A stretch of 64,000 nt of DNA from Pyrinomonadaceae bacterium (GCA_021228405.1 JAJQRF010000005.1:1-64000); one strand, 5' to 3'; shown: positions 8,075 to 16,358, counted from the first letter of the stretch. Numbers and translations: made by a program. The notes: a model not told the origin generated them from the letters alone.

Positions 8075-9559
8075 CTACACGACCAAAGTTTGAATCGAAT
8101 GCGGCAAACTCTTGATTTCCGCCGCTTTGCCGTCGATCCACAGAAAATACGGAACTTCCTTATCGGTTTTATTCATCACGACCACCGAAATTTTACCGTC
8201 GGGATTTTGAAACGCCGTCGAGATCAGCGCGCTTCGACTCGGCGAACTGGCAATGCGTTTCGCGCCCGGCTTGATAAATTTCGAGAAATGCCCGATGTAG
8301 TAATACGAATTCGTGTAGATCAATTCGCCCGTCACGGTGTCGCCGTGAATCGGCGCAAAACAGAAATTCCCGACGTGATTCGGTCCGCCTTTTTCATCCA
8401 GTAAAACGTTCCAGTCAGTCCAGGCGACCGTTCCGTTGTTGAAATCGTGAATCATCGAATTTCCGTAAAGCTCGCCGAGCTTCCAGCTTTTGATCTTTTT
8501 GGCATCATACGAATCGGCACACCCTTCCGTAAATATCAACGGTTTGTCAGGGAAATTTTCATTGACGAGCCTCACGTTTTCAAACATCGGTTCGCCGCCC
8601 GACCACGGTTCATACCAATGATAACCGATGTGTGTCGCATATTTTGCGGCGGCAGGATCGCTCAGGATCGTGCTTACGCGCTGATAGATCAAATCGCGGT
8701 TATGATCCCAGATAATGATTTTTTTATTGCTCAAACCTTCTTTCCGCATTGTCGGTCCGAGATGATTTTTCAGAAAATCGCGCTCTTCTTCCGCCGTATA
8801 AATGCACGATTCCCACGTCTGAGTCGCCATCGGCTCGTTTTGGACGGAAATTCCCCAGATCGGAATTCCCTCTTTTTCGTAGGCTTTTATAAATTTTGCG
8901 TAATACATTGCCCAGCTTGCGGCAAATTCGGGCTTTAGTTTTCCGCCCTTGAGCATCGTTCCCGTCGTTTTCATATACGCGGGCGGACTCCACGGACTCG
9001 CAAACATCGTCAATTTTCCGTCTGCCCGCTGAATCGCTTTCTTGATGAACGGAATGCGAAACTGCCGGTCGTGCTTGATGTCAAAACTTTTCAAATCCTT
9101 GTCGCCTTCGTCGACGTAAGTGTAACTACCGCTCGAAAAGTCGCAACTGTGAATGTTCGTCCGCCCGAACGTGTAGCCGATTCCTTTTTCCTTATCGAAA
9201 TACGCGGTCAGAAATTCTTCCTGTTTTTCCTTCGGGAGCTTTGCGAAAGTTTCCGCCGAAGAATCGGTCAAGGCTCCGCCGATTCCCAGAAAAGTCTGAA
9301 AAGTCCGTTTCGGATCGACGAAAACGCAAACCTGCGTTTCGAGCGGTTGTCCCATTTCCTTGAATTCGACCGAATCCGTTTGCGAGATGCGATGCCCGGT
9401 ATTTTCGGCGGTCGTAAAAACCGTCAGCTTTTTCGCTTCAAAAGATAATTTAACGGATTTTACACTTTCATTTTCAGCGGCAAATGAAATTTGTCCGGCT
9501 TGTGACAAAACTCCGGCAGCAGACGTGGCAATCAGGAAATCGCGGCGATTAATCTTCAT
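8075..9559 (-). CDS. Tat-exported GH30-family glycosidase (glucosylceramidase-like)
   Basis: A 494-residue protein starting with a twin-arginine signal ('MKINRRDFLIATSAAG'). The GH30 pattern is clear: 'FLGIGGALTDSSAETFAKL', 'GRTNIHSCDF', the acid/base in 'SVQNEP' (Glu242) and the nucleophile in 'FTEGCAD' (Glu345). A C-terminal beta domain ends in 'SLPHSIQTLVV'. GH30 enzymes of this subgroup cleave beta-glucosides such as glucosylceramide, or beta-1,6-glucans; the sequence does not decide. Folding in the cytosol before Tat export is implied. It appears monocistronic, and nothing nearby suggests a polysaccharide-utilisation locus. Confidence 0.9.
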   Translation of the reverse strand: MKINRRDFLIATSAAGVLSQAGQISFAAENESVKSVKLSFEAKKLTVFTTAENTGHRISQTDSVEFKEMGQPLETQVCVFVDPKRTFQTFLGIGGALTDSSAETFAKLPKEKQEEFLTAYFDKEKGIGYTFGRTNIHSCDFSSGSYTYVDEGDKDLKSFDIKHDRQFRIPFIKKAIQRADGKLTMFASPWSPPAYMKTTGTMLKGGKLKPEFAASWAMYYAKFIKAYEKEGIPIWGISVQNEPMATQTWESCIYTAEEERDFLKNHLGPTMRKEGLSNKKIIIWDHNRDLIYQRVSTILSDPAAAKYATHIGYHWYEPWSGGEPMFENVRLVNENFPDKPLIFTEGCADSYDAKKIKSWKLGELYGNSMIHDFNNGTVAWTDWNVLLDEKGGPNHVGNFCFAPIHGDTVTGELIYTNSYYYIGHFSKFIKPGAKRIASSPSRSALISTAFQNPDGKISVVVMNKTDKEVPYFLWIDGKAAEIKSLPHSIQTLVV

Positions 9560-9735
9560 AGTTTTTTTAATCTCGAGTGTTCGGCAAGAACCTCATTTTG
9601 ACGATGCTCTATTCTACTCAAAACAATTAATTTAACCAAACGAAACGAAACTCTATTTTATTATCCCGTTTGGTCGGATTCGTTCGTGACAAAATTAATT
9701 TTATGCTAATATATTTCTACCGCCATTTTTCTTAC

Positions 9736-9764
9736 TTGACATATAGATTGAGAAATTTTATATC
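9736..9764 (+). promoter_or_regulatory. Promoter of the mbtH leader
   Basis: A perfect -35 TTGACA (9736-9741), 17 bp spacer and TATATC (9759-9764) place the transcript start near 9771, about 135 bp before the MbtH start codon. The leader therefore contains the ops-like element at 9829. Confidence 0.7.
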
Positions 9765-9828
9765 TTTAAAGTCAAGTATAGCACCAAGTTGCAGTTTCTT
9801 TTATTTAATTACGACCGCGGTTGTAATG

Positions 9829-9845
9829 TGCGGTAGCTTTGTGCC
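9829..9845 (+). promoter_or_regulatory. ops-like element in the mbtH leader
   Basis: TGCGGTAGCTTTGTGCC shares the GCGGTAGC core with the Enterobacteriaceae ops site (consensus GGCGGTAGYNT), the DNA signal that recruits RfaH to paused RNA polymerase. A hairpin with arms ATTACGACC/GGTTGTAAT sits just upstream and a T-run follows. The next gene but one encodes an RfaH-type NusG paralogue, and a second copy of the element lies downstream of it. Function is inferred from this pairing. Confidence 0.55.
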
Positions 9846-9904
9846 TTTTTCAATTTTTTAATTCCAAATTTCAATTCAAATTCAATTTAAGGAGATAACA
9901 AATT

Positions 9905-10126
9905 ATGTCTGATGAAATTCAAGATAATGATGTTCGCTACACCGTCGTAGTCAACGAAGAAGAGCAATATTCGATCTGGTTTACCGACCGCGAGCTTCCG
10001 CTTGGCTGGAAGGAAGCCGGAAAAACCGGAAGTAAAGAAGAATGTTTATCATACATTGAAGAGGTATGGACAGATATGCGTCCTTTAAGTCTTAGAAAAC
10101 AAATGGAAAAAAATGCAAATGTCTGA
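9905..10126 (+). CDS. MbtH-like protein (orphan)
   Basis: A 73-residue MbtH-family protein: 'NEEEQYSIW', '[34 protein letters not shown]'. MbtH proteins bind and activate NRPS adenylation domains. The Trp in 'QYSIW', the Trp in 'GW' and the Trp in 'VWTDMRP' that contact the partner are all present. The usual Trp-Pro after 'SIW' is replaced by Phe-Thr, as in some family members. No NRPS gene occurs in the 64 kb, so it must serve a distant cluster or have another role. A strong ribosome site (AAGGAGATAA) precedes the ATG. It is expressed from its own promoter through an ops-like leader. Confidence 0.9.
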   Translation: MSDEIQDNDVRYTVVVNEEEQYSIWFTDRELPLGWKEAGKTGSKEECLSYIEEVWTDMRPLSLRKQMEKNANV

Positions 10127-10458
10127 TTTCCGATTTGTTCCCTCCATTTTACACTTCGATTCAAAAGTGCATTCAAACGGCTGTTTATTCTTAAAATATT
10201 TAATCTTTTATGTTTTTTTCCCGAAAATGCAGGAAGGTTAAAGTCTGAAATAAAATGCAATTTGTCAATAAAGACATAGAATCCCCTAAATAAAACTACA
10301 ATTTGTATACCGCGAAAAATATTCGTTTTTTATTGTATTTTTCATTAGAGATTTTTTGTCTTTTTCACATCTTTTGAGTTTTTTTCAAACCCGTTTCAGC
10401 TTGTTTGCGTATTTAATTTATTGATTTTTTCTCCCATATTTTGTAGTTATCCACATTT

Positions 10459-10497
10459 AGAATCTCCCACGTCTTTCATTTATTAATGGGAGATTCT
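10459..10497 (+). terminator. Hairpin between mbtH and the RfaH-like gene
   Basis: Arms AGAATCTCCCA (10459-10469) and TGGGAGATTCT (10487-10497) are followed by CTTTAAATTTT, 39 bp before the RfaH-like start codon. It could end the mbtH transcript or attenuate read-through into the regulator. The rest of 10127-10535 is AT-rich, with no other feature recognised. Confidence 0.55.
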
Positions 10498-10535
10498 CTT
10501 TAAATTTTGGTCTTTAAATTTTAGGAGAATTCTTT

Positions 10536-11054
10536 ATGTCTGAATGGTTAGATATTCCCAATTGGTATGTAATCCAAACTAAACCGAAGCAAGAGGATCG
10601 TGCATACCAAAATTTAAGTGTCGGCGGTATTGAAACGTTTGTCCCGAAAATTGTTAATTCGATCAAAAATAAATTTTCGGGCAGATCGAAACATCAGTTA
10701 AATCCGCTTTTTCCGCAATATATTTTTGCCAGGTTCGCAAAAGAAAAGTTGCAGCAGGTACGTTTTACCCGCGGAGTTCACAAGATCGTGAGCTTCGGCG
10801 AAAAGCCGTGTCCGATCGATGAGGATATTATCAAGATCATCAAGGCGCGCAGCCGGGAAAACGATCTGATCGATCTGGAAGAAAAATTTGAACACGGCGA
10901 ACCCGTGGTCATGACAAAACCCTATCTACAAAATTTTGTCGGAGTTTTTGAAAACAAACTGAATCATAGCGATAGGGTTTCGATTCTTCTTTCAAGCATT
11001 AATTACCAAGCGCACGTCGTGATCGATAAAAAGTTTGTGGCGAAACAATTTTGA
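10536..11054 (+). CDS. Specialised NusG paralogue (RfaH/UpxY-type antiterminator)
   Basis: A 172-residue protein with a NusG N-terminal domain: 'NWYVIQTKPKQEDRAYQNLSVGGIETFVPKI', 'PLFPQYIFARF', 'VRFTRGVHKIVSFGEKPCPI'. The start of a C-terminal KOW domain follows ('FEHGEPVVMTKPYLQNFVGVFE'). The KOW domain is present, but its segment lacks the NusG consensus 'G-x-V-x-V-x-x-G-P-F', so it resembles RfaH, LoaP or UpxY rather than housekeeping NusG. Such proteins bind RNA polymerase at an ops-type pause site and allow read-through of long operons. Here the presumed targets are the two flanking ops-like elements. A clear AGGAG site precedes the ATG. Confidence 0.85.
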   Translation: MSEWLDIPNWYVIQTKPKQEDRAYQNLSVGGIETFVPKIVNSIKNKFSGRSKHQLNPLFPQYIFARFAKEKLQQVRFTRGVHKIVSFGEKPCPIDEDIIKIIKARSRENDLIDLEEKFEHGEPVVMTKPYLQNFVGVFENKLNHSDRVSILLSSINYQAHVVIDKKFVAKQF

Positions 11055-11339
11055 TGTTCTATTCTATTTGAGAATCTTAGATCGAAACTAAAGGTCTGAT
11101 GTTTTTATTATTTTCTGAAATTACCTATCCTAAGCTATATTAAACTCTTGTGAGAATAGTAAAATTCTCCAAACTATCAATCAAATTAATTTCAGACGAT
11201 AAATTTCGATCTCCGGATATTTTCAAAATTTGTATATAACATCAAAATCTTCAAATGATTTCGGCGATCTTATACCGAATTTCATAATACAGACTCTTTT
11301 TCCGGTCGCAACTCCGTAAATATTGTGAACCTTAAGGTT

Positions 11340-11354
11340 TGCGGTAGCTGTGCC
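11340..11354 (+). promoter_or_regulatory. Second ops-like element
   Basis: TGCGGTAGCTGTGCC repeats the GCGGTAGC core of the 9829 element and also ends in GTGCC. A short palindrome (AACCTTAAGGTT) lies directly before it, and an intrinsic terminator starts 17 bp after it. It lies in the 365-bp AT-rich gap after the RfaH-like gene, with no plus-strand gene downstream. Confidence 0.5.
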
Positions 11355-11370
11355 GTCTTTAAAATGGTGA

Positions 11371-11407
11371 AACAGCCAATCGTCCGAAATACGATTGGCT
11401 GTTTTTC
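11371..11407 (+). terminator. Intrinsic terminator after the second ops-like element
   Basis: Arms AACAGCCAATCGT and ACGATTGGCTGTT (13 bp, perfect) are followed by TTT. It probably ends the RfaH-like transcript and may also serve the convergent DoxX gene. Confidence 0.9.
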
Positions 11408-11419
11408 TGCATTCGCGTT

Positions 11420-11797
11420 CTACTTTGCCGCAAAAAGCGGTTCGTATTTATCGCGCTGTGAATACGCCAGAAACAATATTCCGAGAAAAAGCGGGACGGC
11501 AATAACCAAACCGCTCGGCATATGAATAGCGTTTATCAGCAAAATATTTACCGCAATCGGAAATATCAAAACTACCGCCAAAGCCACGAATCTGCCCGTC
11601 ACAAAAGCCAGTCCGCATAATAATTCAAAAACTTTGGCGACGGGCAAAATGTATTTTGAAGCCGCGATCCCGTCCATAAATGTTTTCGTGTCGCCGATGA
11701 ATTCCTGCGGCGGCGCGGGAAACAAAAAATATGCGATTGCCCCGAAAAGAAATAACAAACCGACCAATGTTCTGACCACAATGATTGCAATTTTCAT
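11420..11797 (-). CDS. DoxX-like small integral membrane protein
   Basis: The ATG at 11797 is chosen because GAGGAG lies about 13 bp upstream; an upstream in-frame extension would translate the ribosome site itself. The 125-residue protein has four predicted membrane helices ('IIVVRTLVGLLFLFGAIAYF', 'VAKVFELLCGLAFV', 'FVALAVVLIFPIAVNILL', 'LVIAVPLFLGILFLAYS'), matching the DoxX/DoxD-like family. Those proteins are linked to quinone or redox processes in some organisms, without a proven general role. It lies 22 bp downstream of the SnoaL-like gene, probably in one operon. Confidence 0.8.
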   Translation of the reverse strand: MKIAIIVVRTLVGLLFLFGAIAYFLFPAPPQEFIGDTKTFMDGIAASKYILPVAKVFELLCGLAFVTGRFVALAVVLIFPIAVNILLINAIHMPSGLVIAVPLFLGILFLAYSQRDKYEPLFAAK

Positions 11798-11819
11798 ATT
11801 AATATTTTTTCTCCTCAAT

Positions 11820-12275
11820 TTACGGCTCCAGATCAATCGCCGCTTTCGCGCTGTCGTCCATATAAAACGGAACGGATTGATGCTGATGTGTGATTTTCCA
11901 AACGCCCCCGATTTTTCTCAGACCCAAAGTTTCACGAATCCAGATGTCAGTTTTCTCCCCGTTTTTTCGGCATCCCGTAATGCGGTTCAGACTATAACAA
12001 AAAGCGGTTGTTTCGCCCGCCGTAACCGCAAAATCCTTTACTTCATAACCGATCTCGCCTTCAAACGTTTCAAACCATTCTTCGATTCCGTTAATTCCGG
12101 GAGCATTTTCTCCCGTTTTGAACTGAAGCGGCGGCGCAAGCAAAAACATCACGGATTTTTCCGCAAAATTCTCAATCACGCCTTTTGAATCCTTTGCACG
12201 AAGCGCACTTGTCAAATTTTTACGCAAATCTTCGATTTGCCGTTCATTTTTTTCCCGATCTTTTTCAACTGTCAT
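11820..12275 (-). CDS. SnoaL-like/DUF4440 NTF2-fold protein
   Basis: A 151-residue protein with the NTF2-like layout. A long N-terminal helix ('LRKNLTSALRAKDSKGVIENFAEKSVMFLLAPP') is followed by 'GINGIEEWFETF' and beta strands ending 'ETLGLRKIGGVWKITHQHQSVPF'. This matches ketosteroid-isomerase-like SnoaL/DUF4440 proteins, which bind or isomerise small molecules. The paired His in 'THQHQSVPF' is typical of this subgroup. It is followed at 22 bp by the DoxX gene and lies in a cluster of VOC and DUF1428 genes, consistent with a stress or detoxification function that cannot be specified. Confidence 0.8.
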   Translation of the reverse strand: MTVEKDREKNERQIEDLRKNLTSALRAKDSKGVIENFAEKSVMFLLAPPLQFKTGENAPGINGIEEWFETFEGEIGYEVKDFAVTAGETTAFCYSLNRITGCRKNGEKTDIWIRETLGLRKIGGVWKITHQHQSVPFYMDDSAKAAIDLEP

Positions 12276-12301
12276 AATTTCCCTTTTCCGTAATTTTATA
12301 G

Positions 12302-12341
12302 AAAGGTCGGCAAATTAATTTTCAAACTTGCCGACCTTTTT
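12302..12341 (-). terminator. Hairpin terminator between VOC and SnoaL-like genes
   Basis: Arms AAAGGTCGGCAA and TTGCCGACCTTT. On the minus strand it follows the VOC gene ending at 12346, so the cluster is probably at least two transcripts. Confidence 0.75.
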
Positions 12342-12345
12342 AATC

Positions 12346-12753
12346 TTAGCTGGTCGTGCCGGAACCGAGATAAAGCTGATTCCAACGATGCCCGTCCAAA
12401 TCGATGAAAGCAAAGCCATACATCCAGCCTTGCACTTCCGCCGGTTCGCTGAAAATTGTCCCGCCCGCGTCAAAAACTTTGCTGGCAGTTTCGTCAACCT
12501 CTTCACGGCTTGCCGCATCGAACGAAATCAGAATTTCCGTTCCCGCTTTTGCGTCCGAGATCGGATTTTGCGCAAACCCTTGGAAGGTTTCTTCTTTAAC
12601 TAACATTATCGACATCTTCTTTTCGCCGATGTAAACCCCGCACATTTCGTCCGACGGCTGATTTTCATTCGGCGTAAAACCGATTTTGGTGAAAAACTCC
12701 TTTGATTTGTTGATGTCTTTGACAGGCAGATTAAGCCAGAATTCCTTTATCAT
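12346..12753 (-). CDS. VOC-superfamily (glyoxalase/bleomycin-resistance-like) protein
   Basis: A 135-residue protein with one VOC fold built of two beta-alpha-beta-beta-beta modules. The N-terminal 'EFWLNLPVKDINKSKEFFTKIGF' and C-terminal 'GFAFIDLDGHRWNQLYL' strands are typical; the latter is related to the 'DPDGHxWE' signature. Family members are metal-dependent lyases or dioxygenases, or ligand-binding proteins. The substrate is not evident. It lies in a minus-strand cluster with DUF1428 and PhnB-like genes. Confidence 0.85.
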   Translation of the reverse strand: MIKEFWLNLPVKDINKSKEFFTKIGFTPNENQPSDEMCGVYIGEKKMSIMLVKEETFQGFAQNPISDAKAGTEILISFDAASREEVDETASKVFDAGGTIFSEPAEVQGWMYGFAFIDLDGHRWNQLYLGSGTTS

Positions 12754-12856
12754 AAATGATTCTCCCGATGAATGTAATGTGTATTTTTAAATGCAAATTG
12801 AAATGCGGCGAAATCCGAAAAACCTGTGCAGATTTGCGCCGCAAATTTCCTATAAA

Positions 12857-13222
12857 TTAGAATTCCACGATTGCTTTGAATCCGCCGTAAGCCATTCGCT
12901 TGAAGTCAAACGCCTGATCGCCGCCCGATTTCATCATTTCCTTCAATCGTTCGTCTTCCATTACCAGCGCATTGATGCGGTCGCGCTCTTCTTTCGATTC
13001 AAAAACGATGAACGAAAAAACTACCGTTTCACTGTCAGTCGTTCCGGCGGATTTTCTGAACGAATACATATTATCGTGATCCAGATCGTCGCCTGCCGCT
13101 TCGATATATTCGAGCGCGCCGTATTCCTTCCAGATTTCTCCGGCTTTGCGGGCGATTTCCGCGTATTTTTCGATATTTTCCTCTTTGACCGGCAACAAAA
13201 AACCGTCAACATATTTTCCCAT
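12857..13222 (-). CDS. DUF1428 family protein (YbaA-like)
   Basis: A 121-residue protein matching DUF1428: 'YVDGFLLPVKEENIEKYAEIARKAGEIWKEYGALEYIE', 'VVFSFIVFESKEERDRIN', and the C-terminal 'FDFKRMAYGGFKAIVEF'. The family forms an alpha/beta barrel of the ferredoxin-like type, and its biochemical role is unknown. It is often found beside VOC/PhnB-like genes, as here (40 bp from 13263-13715 upstream). A ribosome site AAAGGAG lies before the ATG. Confidence 0.85.
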   Translation of the reverse strand: MGKYVDGFLLPVKEENIEKYAEIARKAGEIWKEYGALEYIEAAGDDLDHDNMYSFRKSAGTTDSETVVFSFIVFESKEERDRINALVMEDERLKEMMKSGGDQAFDFKRMAYGGFKAIVEF

Positions 13223-13262
13223 ATTTTTTTCGACTCCTTTTCGTTATTTTTCTTTCTTTATT

Positions 13263-13715
13263 TTATTGTTGTGTATATTTCGGATCGTAATTTACCATCC
13301 ACTGAACGCCGAATTTGTCAGCGCACATTCCGAAATACGCGCCCCAGAAAGCGTCGGCAATCGGCATTTCGACCTTTCCGCCTTCCGCCAGTCCGTTAAA
13401 GATGCGGTCGGCTTCTTCTTTACTGTCGACACTGATGGAAATCGAAAAATTATCTCCCTGCTTCAACTGTCCCATCGAATCCGGCACGTCCGATCCCATC
13501 AAAACGTCGCCTTTGCTTCCGATCGGCAAAGCAACGTGCATAATTTTGCTGCTGTCGCTTTCGCTCAATTTGTTGCCGCCCTCGACCTCATCGCAACCGG
13601 GCGCATCGCCGTAGCGCATTACGGTTGCAAATTCGCCGCCGAAAATCGATTTGTAAAAATTGAATACTTCTTCCGTATTCCCGTTAAAGCTCAAGTATGG
13701 ATTGATATTAGCCAT
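13263..13715 (-). CDS. PhnB-like VOC protein (3-demethylubiquinone-9 3-methyltransferase-like)
   Basis: The ATG at 13715 is preceded by AAAGGAG, giving a 150-residue protein. 'NPYLSFNGNTEEVFNFYKSIFGGEFATVMRYGD', 'IMHVALPIGSKGDVLMGSDV' and 'FWGAYFGMCADKFGVQWMVNY' are the standard PhnB-like VOC segments. The family has no firmly proven reaction despite the demethylubiquinone name. It is the first gene of the minus-strand VOC/DUF1428 cluster and faces the regulator at 13945, which probably controls it. Confidence 0.88.
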   Translation of the reverse strand: MANINPYLSFNGNTEEVFNFYKSIFGGEFATVMRYGDAPGCDEVEGGNKLSESDSSKIMHVALPIGSKGDVLMGSDVPDSMGQLKQGDNFSISISVDSKEEADRIFNGLAEGGKVEMPIADAFWGAYFGMCADKFGVQWMVNYDPKYTQQ

Positions 13716-13944
13716 TTTAAAATTCTCCTTTTTAGATTTGTAATTTTGTTTCACAGATAAAACATAGTATTATCCTATCACCAAAAATCCGATTTTGAGC
13801 GGTGCGATAATGACAATTGTAAGGGCTGATTGCGACAATTTTATCAGACGAAAATCAATTTTTCATTTGAACAATTTACCTGTCTGATTACAATTAAACT
13901 GAAACTTGAAAGAAGGATTTTGAGTTTATTTTTTGAGTTTATCT

Positions 13945-14919
13945 ATGAAACACGTTTCGATACTCGTTCCCGAATCGGCAGTTTTGGCGGCAATCGACGA
14001 CCCGCGTCATATTTTTTCGGCAGTCAACAGTTTTGCCGAAGCGGAGCGAAAGCCCGCGATCTTCGATATAAAATTCGTCGGTTTGAAAAAGGAAATACGT
14101 TTGCACAACAGCGCATTTTCGGTTCACGCCGATTTTTTGATCGATGAAGTAAAGAAAACCGATCTGATATTTATTCCGGCATTTTACGGCAAAACGGAAG
14201 ATTTTTTGGAAACTAACGAACCTTTTATTCCGTGGATTTCGGAGCAATACGAGAAAGGCGCAGAAGTTGTCAGTCTTTGCGTCGGCGCGTTTATGCTGGC
14301 GAAAACGGGATTGCTGGCAGGAAAAAAATGTTCGACGCATTGGAAAGCGGCGGAAGAATTTGGCGCGATGTTTCCCGAGATCGATCTGCAAACCGACAAG
14401 ATCATTACCGAAGAAGACAGAATTTACACGAGCGGCGGCGCGACCTCGTATTTTAATTTACTCATCTACCTGGTCGAAAAATTTACCGACCGCGAAACGG
14501 CGATCAAAACCGCGAAAATCTTCGCCATCGACATCAAACGCGAAAATCAATCGCAATTTATAATGTTCAAAGGTCAGCGTAATCACGCCGACGAACAGAT
14601 CAGGAAGGCGCAAAAATTTATCGAAACGAACTTTCACGAACGCATCACGACCGACGAATTATCGAACAAATTTGCCGTCAGCCGCCGCAATTTTGAACGC
14701 CGTTTCAAAAAAGCGACGAACAATACCGTCAACGAATATGTCCAGCGCGTCAAGATCGAAGCCGCCAAAAAGAGTTTTGAAACGACGCGCAAAAACATCA
14801 CCGAAGTGATGTTCGACGTCGGCTATTCGGACACGAAAGCGTTTCGCGGAATCTTCAAAAAGATCACGGGAATGACTCCGCTCGATTACCGCAACAAATA
14901 CAACAAAATTCTTCATTGA
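13945..14919 (+). CDS. GlxA-type transcriptional regulator (DJ-1/PfpI domain plus AraC HTH)
   Basis: The ATG at 13945 is preferred over an upstream TTG. The 324-residue protein has a DJ-1/PfpI-like domain (residues about 1-185) with the nucleophile-elbow region 'VVSLCVGAFMLAKTGLLAGKKCSTHW'. The C-terminal AraC/XylS domain (about 220-320) has two helix-turn-helices: 'ITTDELSNKFAVSRRNFERRFKKATNNTVNEYVQRVKIEAAKK' and 'ITEVMFDVGYSDTKAFRGIFKKITGMTPLDYR'. Such regulators sense small ligands and activate adjacent genes. It is divergent from the PhnB-like/DUF1428/VOC cluster, its most likely target. Confidence 0.9.
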   Translation: MKHVSILVPESAVLAAIDDPRHIFSAVNSFAEAERKPAIFDIKFVGLKKEIRLHNSAFSVHADFLIDEVKKTDLIFIPAFYGKTEDFLETNEPFIPWISEQYEKGAEVVSLCVGAFMLAKTGLLAGKKCSTHWKAAEEFGAMFPEIDLQTDKIITEEDRIYTSGGATSYFNLLIYLVEKFTDRETAIKTAKIFAIDIKRENQSQFIMFKGQRNHADEQIRKAQKFIETNFHERITTDELSNKFAVSRRNFERRFKKATNNTVNEYVQRVKIEAAKKSFETTRKNITEVMFDVGYSDTKAFRGIFKKITGMTPLDYRNKYNKILH

Positions 14920-14920
14920 A

Positions 14921-14956
14921 GAAAAAAGCGGATCGTGAAAGATCCGCTTTTTTCTT
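14921..14956 (+). terminator. Bidirectional intrinsic terminator
   Basis: AAAAAAGCGGATC and GATCCGCTTTTTT arms lie between the convergent regulator and the membrane protein gene, with T-runs on both strands. Confidence 0.92.
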
Positions 14957-14961
14957 ATTTC

Positions 14962-15681
14962 TCAGGAAAAAATCTTTGTCATCAATTGCACCCAGCTTTC
15001 GGAAAAACCGATCATCAACCGCAAAGGCTGCATAATCACGAAAACGGCGGCGGCAATCGCAAAGACCTTATTTAATTTGCGGTGTTTGTAAGTATTCCAA
15101 GCCAGAGCCGCAATCGCCAGCAAACAGGGGAAACCGAATGCCCAGAGCAGAAAATAATCGGGCGGAACCATCGGCAGACGTGCCAGAGCGGGCGCGGCGA
15201 AATTGATCGCAGACATCAGCATCAGGGCTTTATGTTCAGCCGGACGTTTGCGGTAATAGATCGCACCCGCGAAAACCGCGATGAAATACGACATATCGCC
15301 GAGCGGAATCACCAGAAAGCTGTATGGCTCGATTCCCGGCGGCGCAACGTGGCGGACGATGTGCGAATCGTAAGCCGTTGCCAGTCCGACCACCACGACC
15401 AGAGCCGCCAACCCGATACCGAACATTCCGAGCGTCATATGGAGCTTGATGTTTTTCGTGCGTGCAAGCGCGACCTGCACCGTAAAATACAAAACCCACA
15501 AAGACATCACGATGCCGTGAAAATGAACGAGCGAATTTGCGATCGGCGGAACGTCGAAAAACGCTTTGAAATAATATGTCTTAAAATAACCGAAAAGAAC
15601 CAGAAGCGGAAACAGGATGCCCGCCGCCAAAAATAAATTACGATCCGTCGGTCGTCGAATAATTGCAGGATTTATTGCCAT
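14962..15681 (-). CDS. Seven-helix integral membrane protein, function unknown
   Basis: The ATG at 15681 follows GGAGGT at a proper distance and gives a 239-residue protein. About seven hydrophobic helices are visible: 'LFLAAGILFPLLVLFGYF', 'FHGIVMSLWVLYFTVQVAL', 'LGMFGIGLAALVVVVGLATA', 'YSFLVIPLGDMSYFIAVFAGAIYY', 'ALMLMSAINFAAPAL', 'FLLWAFGFPCLLAIAALAWN' and 'VFAIAAAVFVIMQPLRLMIG'. The His in 'SLVHFHGIVM' and 'HMTLG' could ligate haem, as in some cytochrome-like membrane proteins, but this is only a possibility. No operon partner is evident. Confidence 0.75.
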   Translation of the reverse strand: MAINPAIIRRPTDRNLFLAAGILFPLLVLFGYFKTYYFKAFFDVPPIANSLVHFHGIVMSLWVLYFTVQVALARTKNIKLHMTLGMFGIGLAALVVVVGLATAYDSHIVRHVAPPGIEPYSFLVIPLGDMSYFIAVFAGAIYYRKRPAEHKALMLMSAINFAAPALARLPMVPPDYFLLWAFGFPCLLAIAALAWNTYKHRKLNKVFAIAAAVFVIMQPLRLMIGFSESWVQLMTKIFS

Positions 15682-15818
15682 AAAATTACCTCCGCAAACT
15701 AACGCGGATAATTTCGGCAAAAAATATCAGTCGGATTTAAAATTTTATTTTTATTGATTTTGAACGCGGCAAGCCAAACAGTTGCGGATTTGAAAACGGT
15801 TTCGTCGAAGAAATCGCG

Positions 15819-16283
15819 CTAACCGTTCCATTCGATCTTCACGCCCGAGATTTCTTCCTTGATAAGTTTTTCATCCGTGTGAACCGCAAAACCGATCTTT
15901 TTATAAAACTCCAACGGCGATTTGTAAGCGGTTCCGTTCGATTTTACATTGTCATCGTTGTCTATGACCCAACCGAAAAATCTTTTTTCGGCGGATTTAA
16001 GCGCGTCGATCAGCTTCACGCCACAACCTTTTCCCTGAAATTTTGCATCAACCAGAATCGCAAACCATTTCGCGCCGTCGCGCACAAAAAGCATCGTCCA
16101 ACCGACGAGGATTTCATTTTCGTCGAACAGCAAAAAATGCCGTTTCTCGCCGAGATTATTCAAATAATCCTCAAAACTCGACAAATCGGGATGCGCTATA
16201 CTCGCGGGATATTCGGCATTCCATATTTCCACGATGCGTTCCTTCTGCCCGATTGTTAATTCAGCTTCTTCAACTATCTTCAT
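15819..16283 (-). CDS. GNAT-family N-acetyltransferase
   Basis: A 154-residue GNAT protein. The acetyl-CoA-binding motif A is 'AILVDAKFQGKGCGVKLIDALKS', with the R/Q-x-x-G-x-G loop in the form 'QGKGCG'. 'LEFYKKIGFAVHTDEKL' is motif B. It transfers an acetyl group from acetyl-CoA to an unknown amine. It lies downstream of 21-bp array B. Confidence 0.85.
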   Translation of the reverse strand: MKIVEEAELTIGQKERIVEIWNAEYPASIAHPDLSSFEDYLNNLGEKRHFLLFDENEILVGWTMLFVRDGAKWFAILVDAKFQGKGCGVKLIDALKSAEKRFFGWVIDNDDNVKSNGTAYKSPLEFYKKIGFAVHTDEKLIKEEISGVKIEWNG

Positions 16284-16358
16284 ATCTCAATAATACCGCC
16301 AAACATCGCTTTAACGCGTCTTTAAGTTTCACGTCTTTAAGTTTCAAAAATACTGCAA

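Noticed and set aside
9781-9860. c-di-GMP riboswitch in the mbtH leader
   Set aside because: The GGTAGC motif recalls the 3' half of GEMM RNAs, but the required CACGCACAGGGCAAACC-like 5' half is absent; the ops-like reading fits better.
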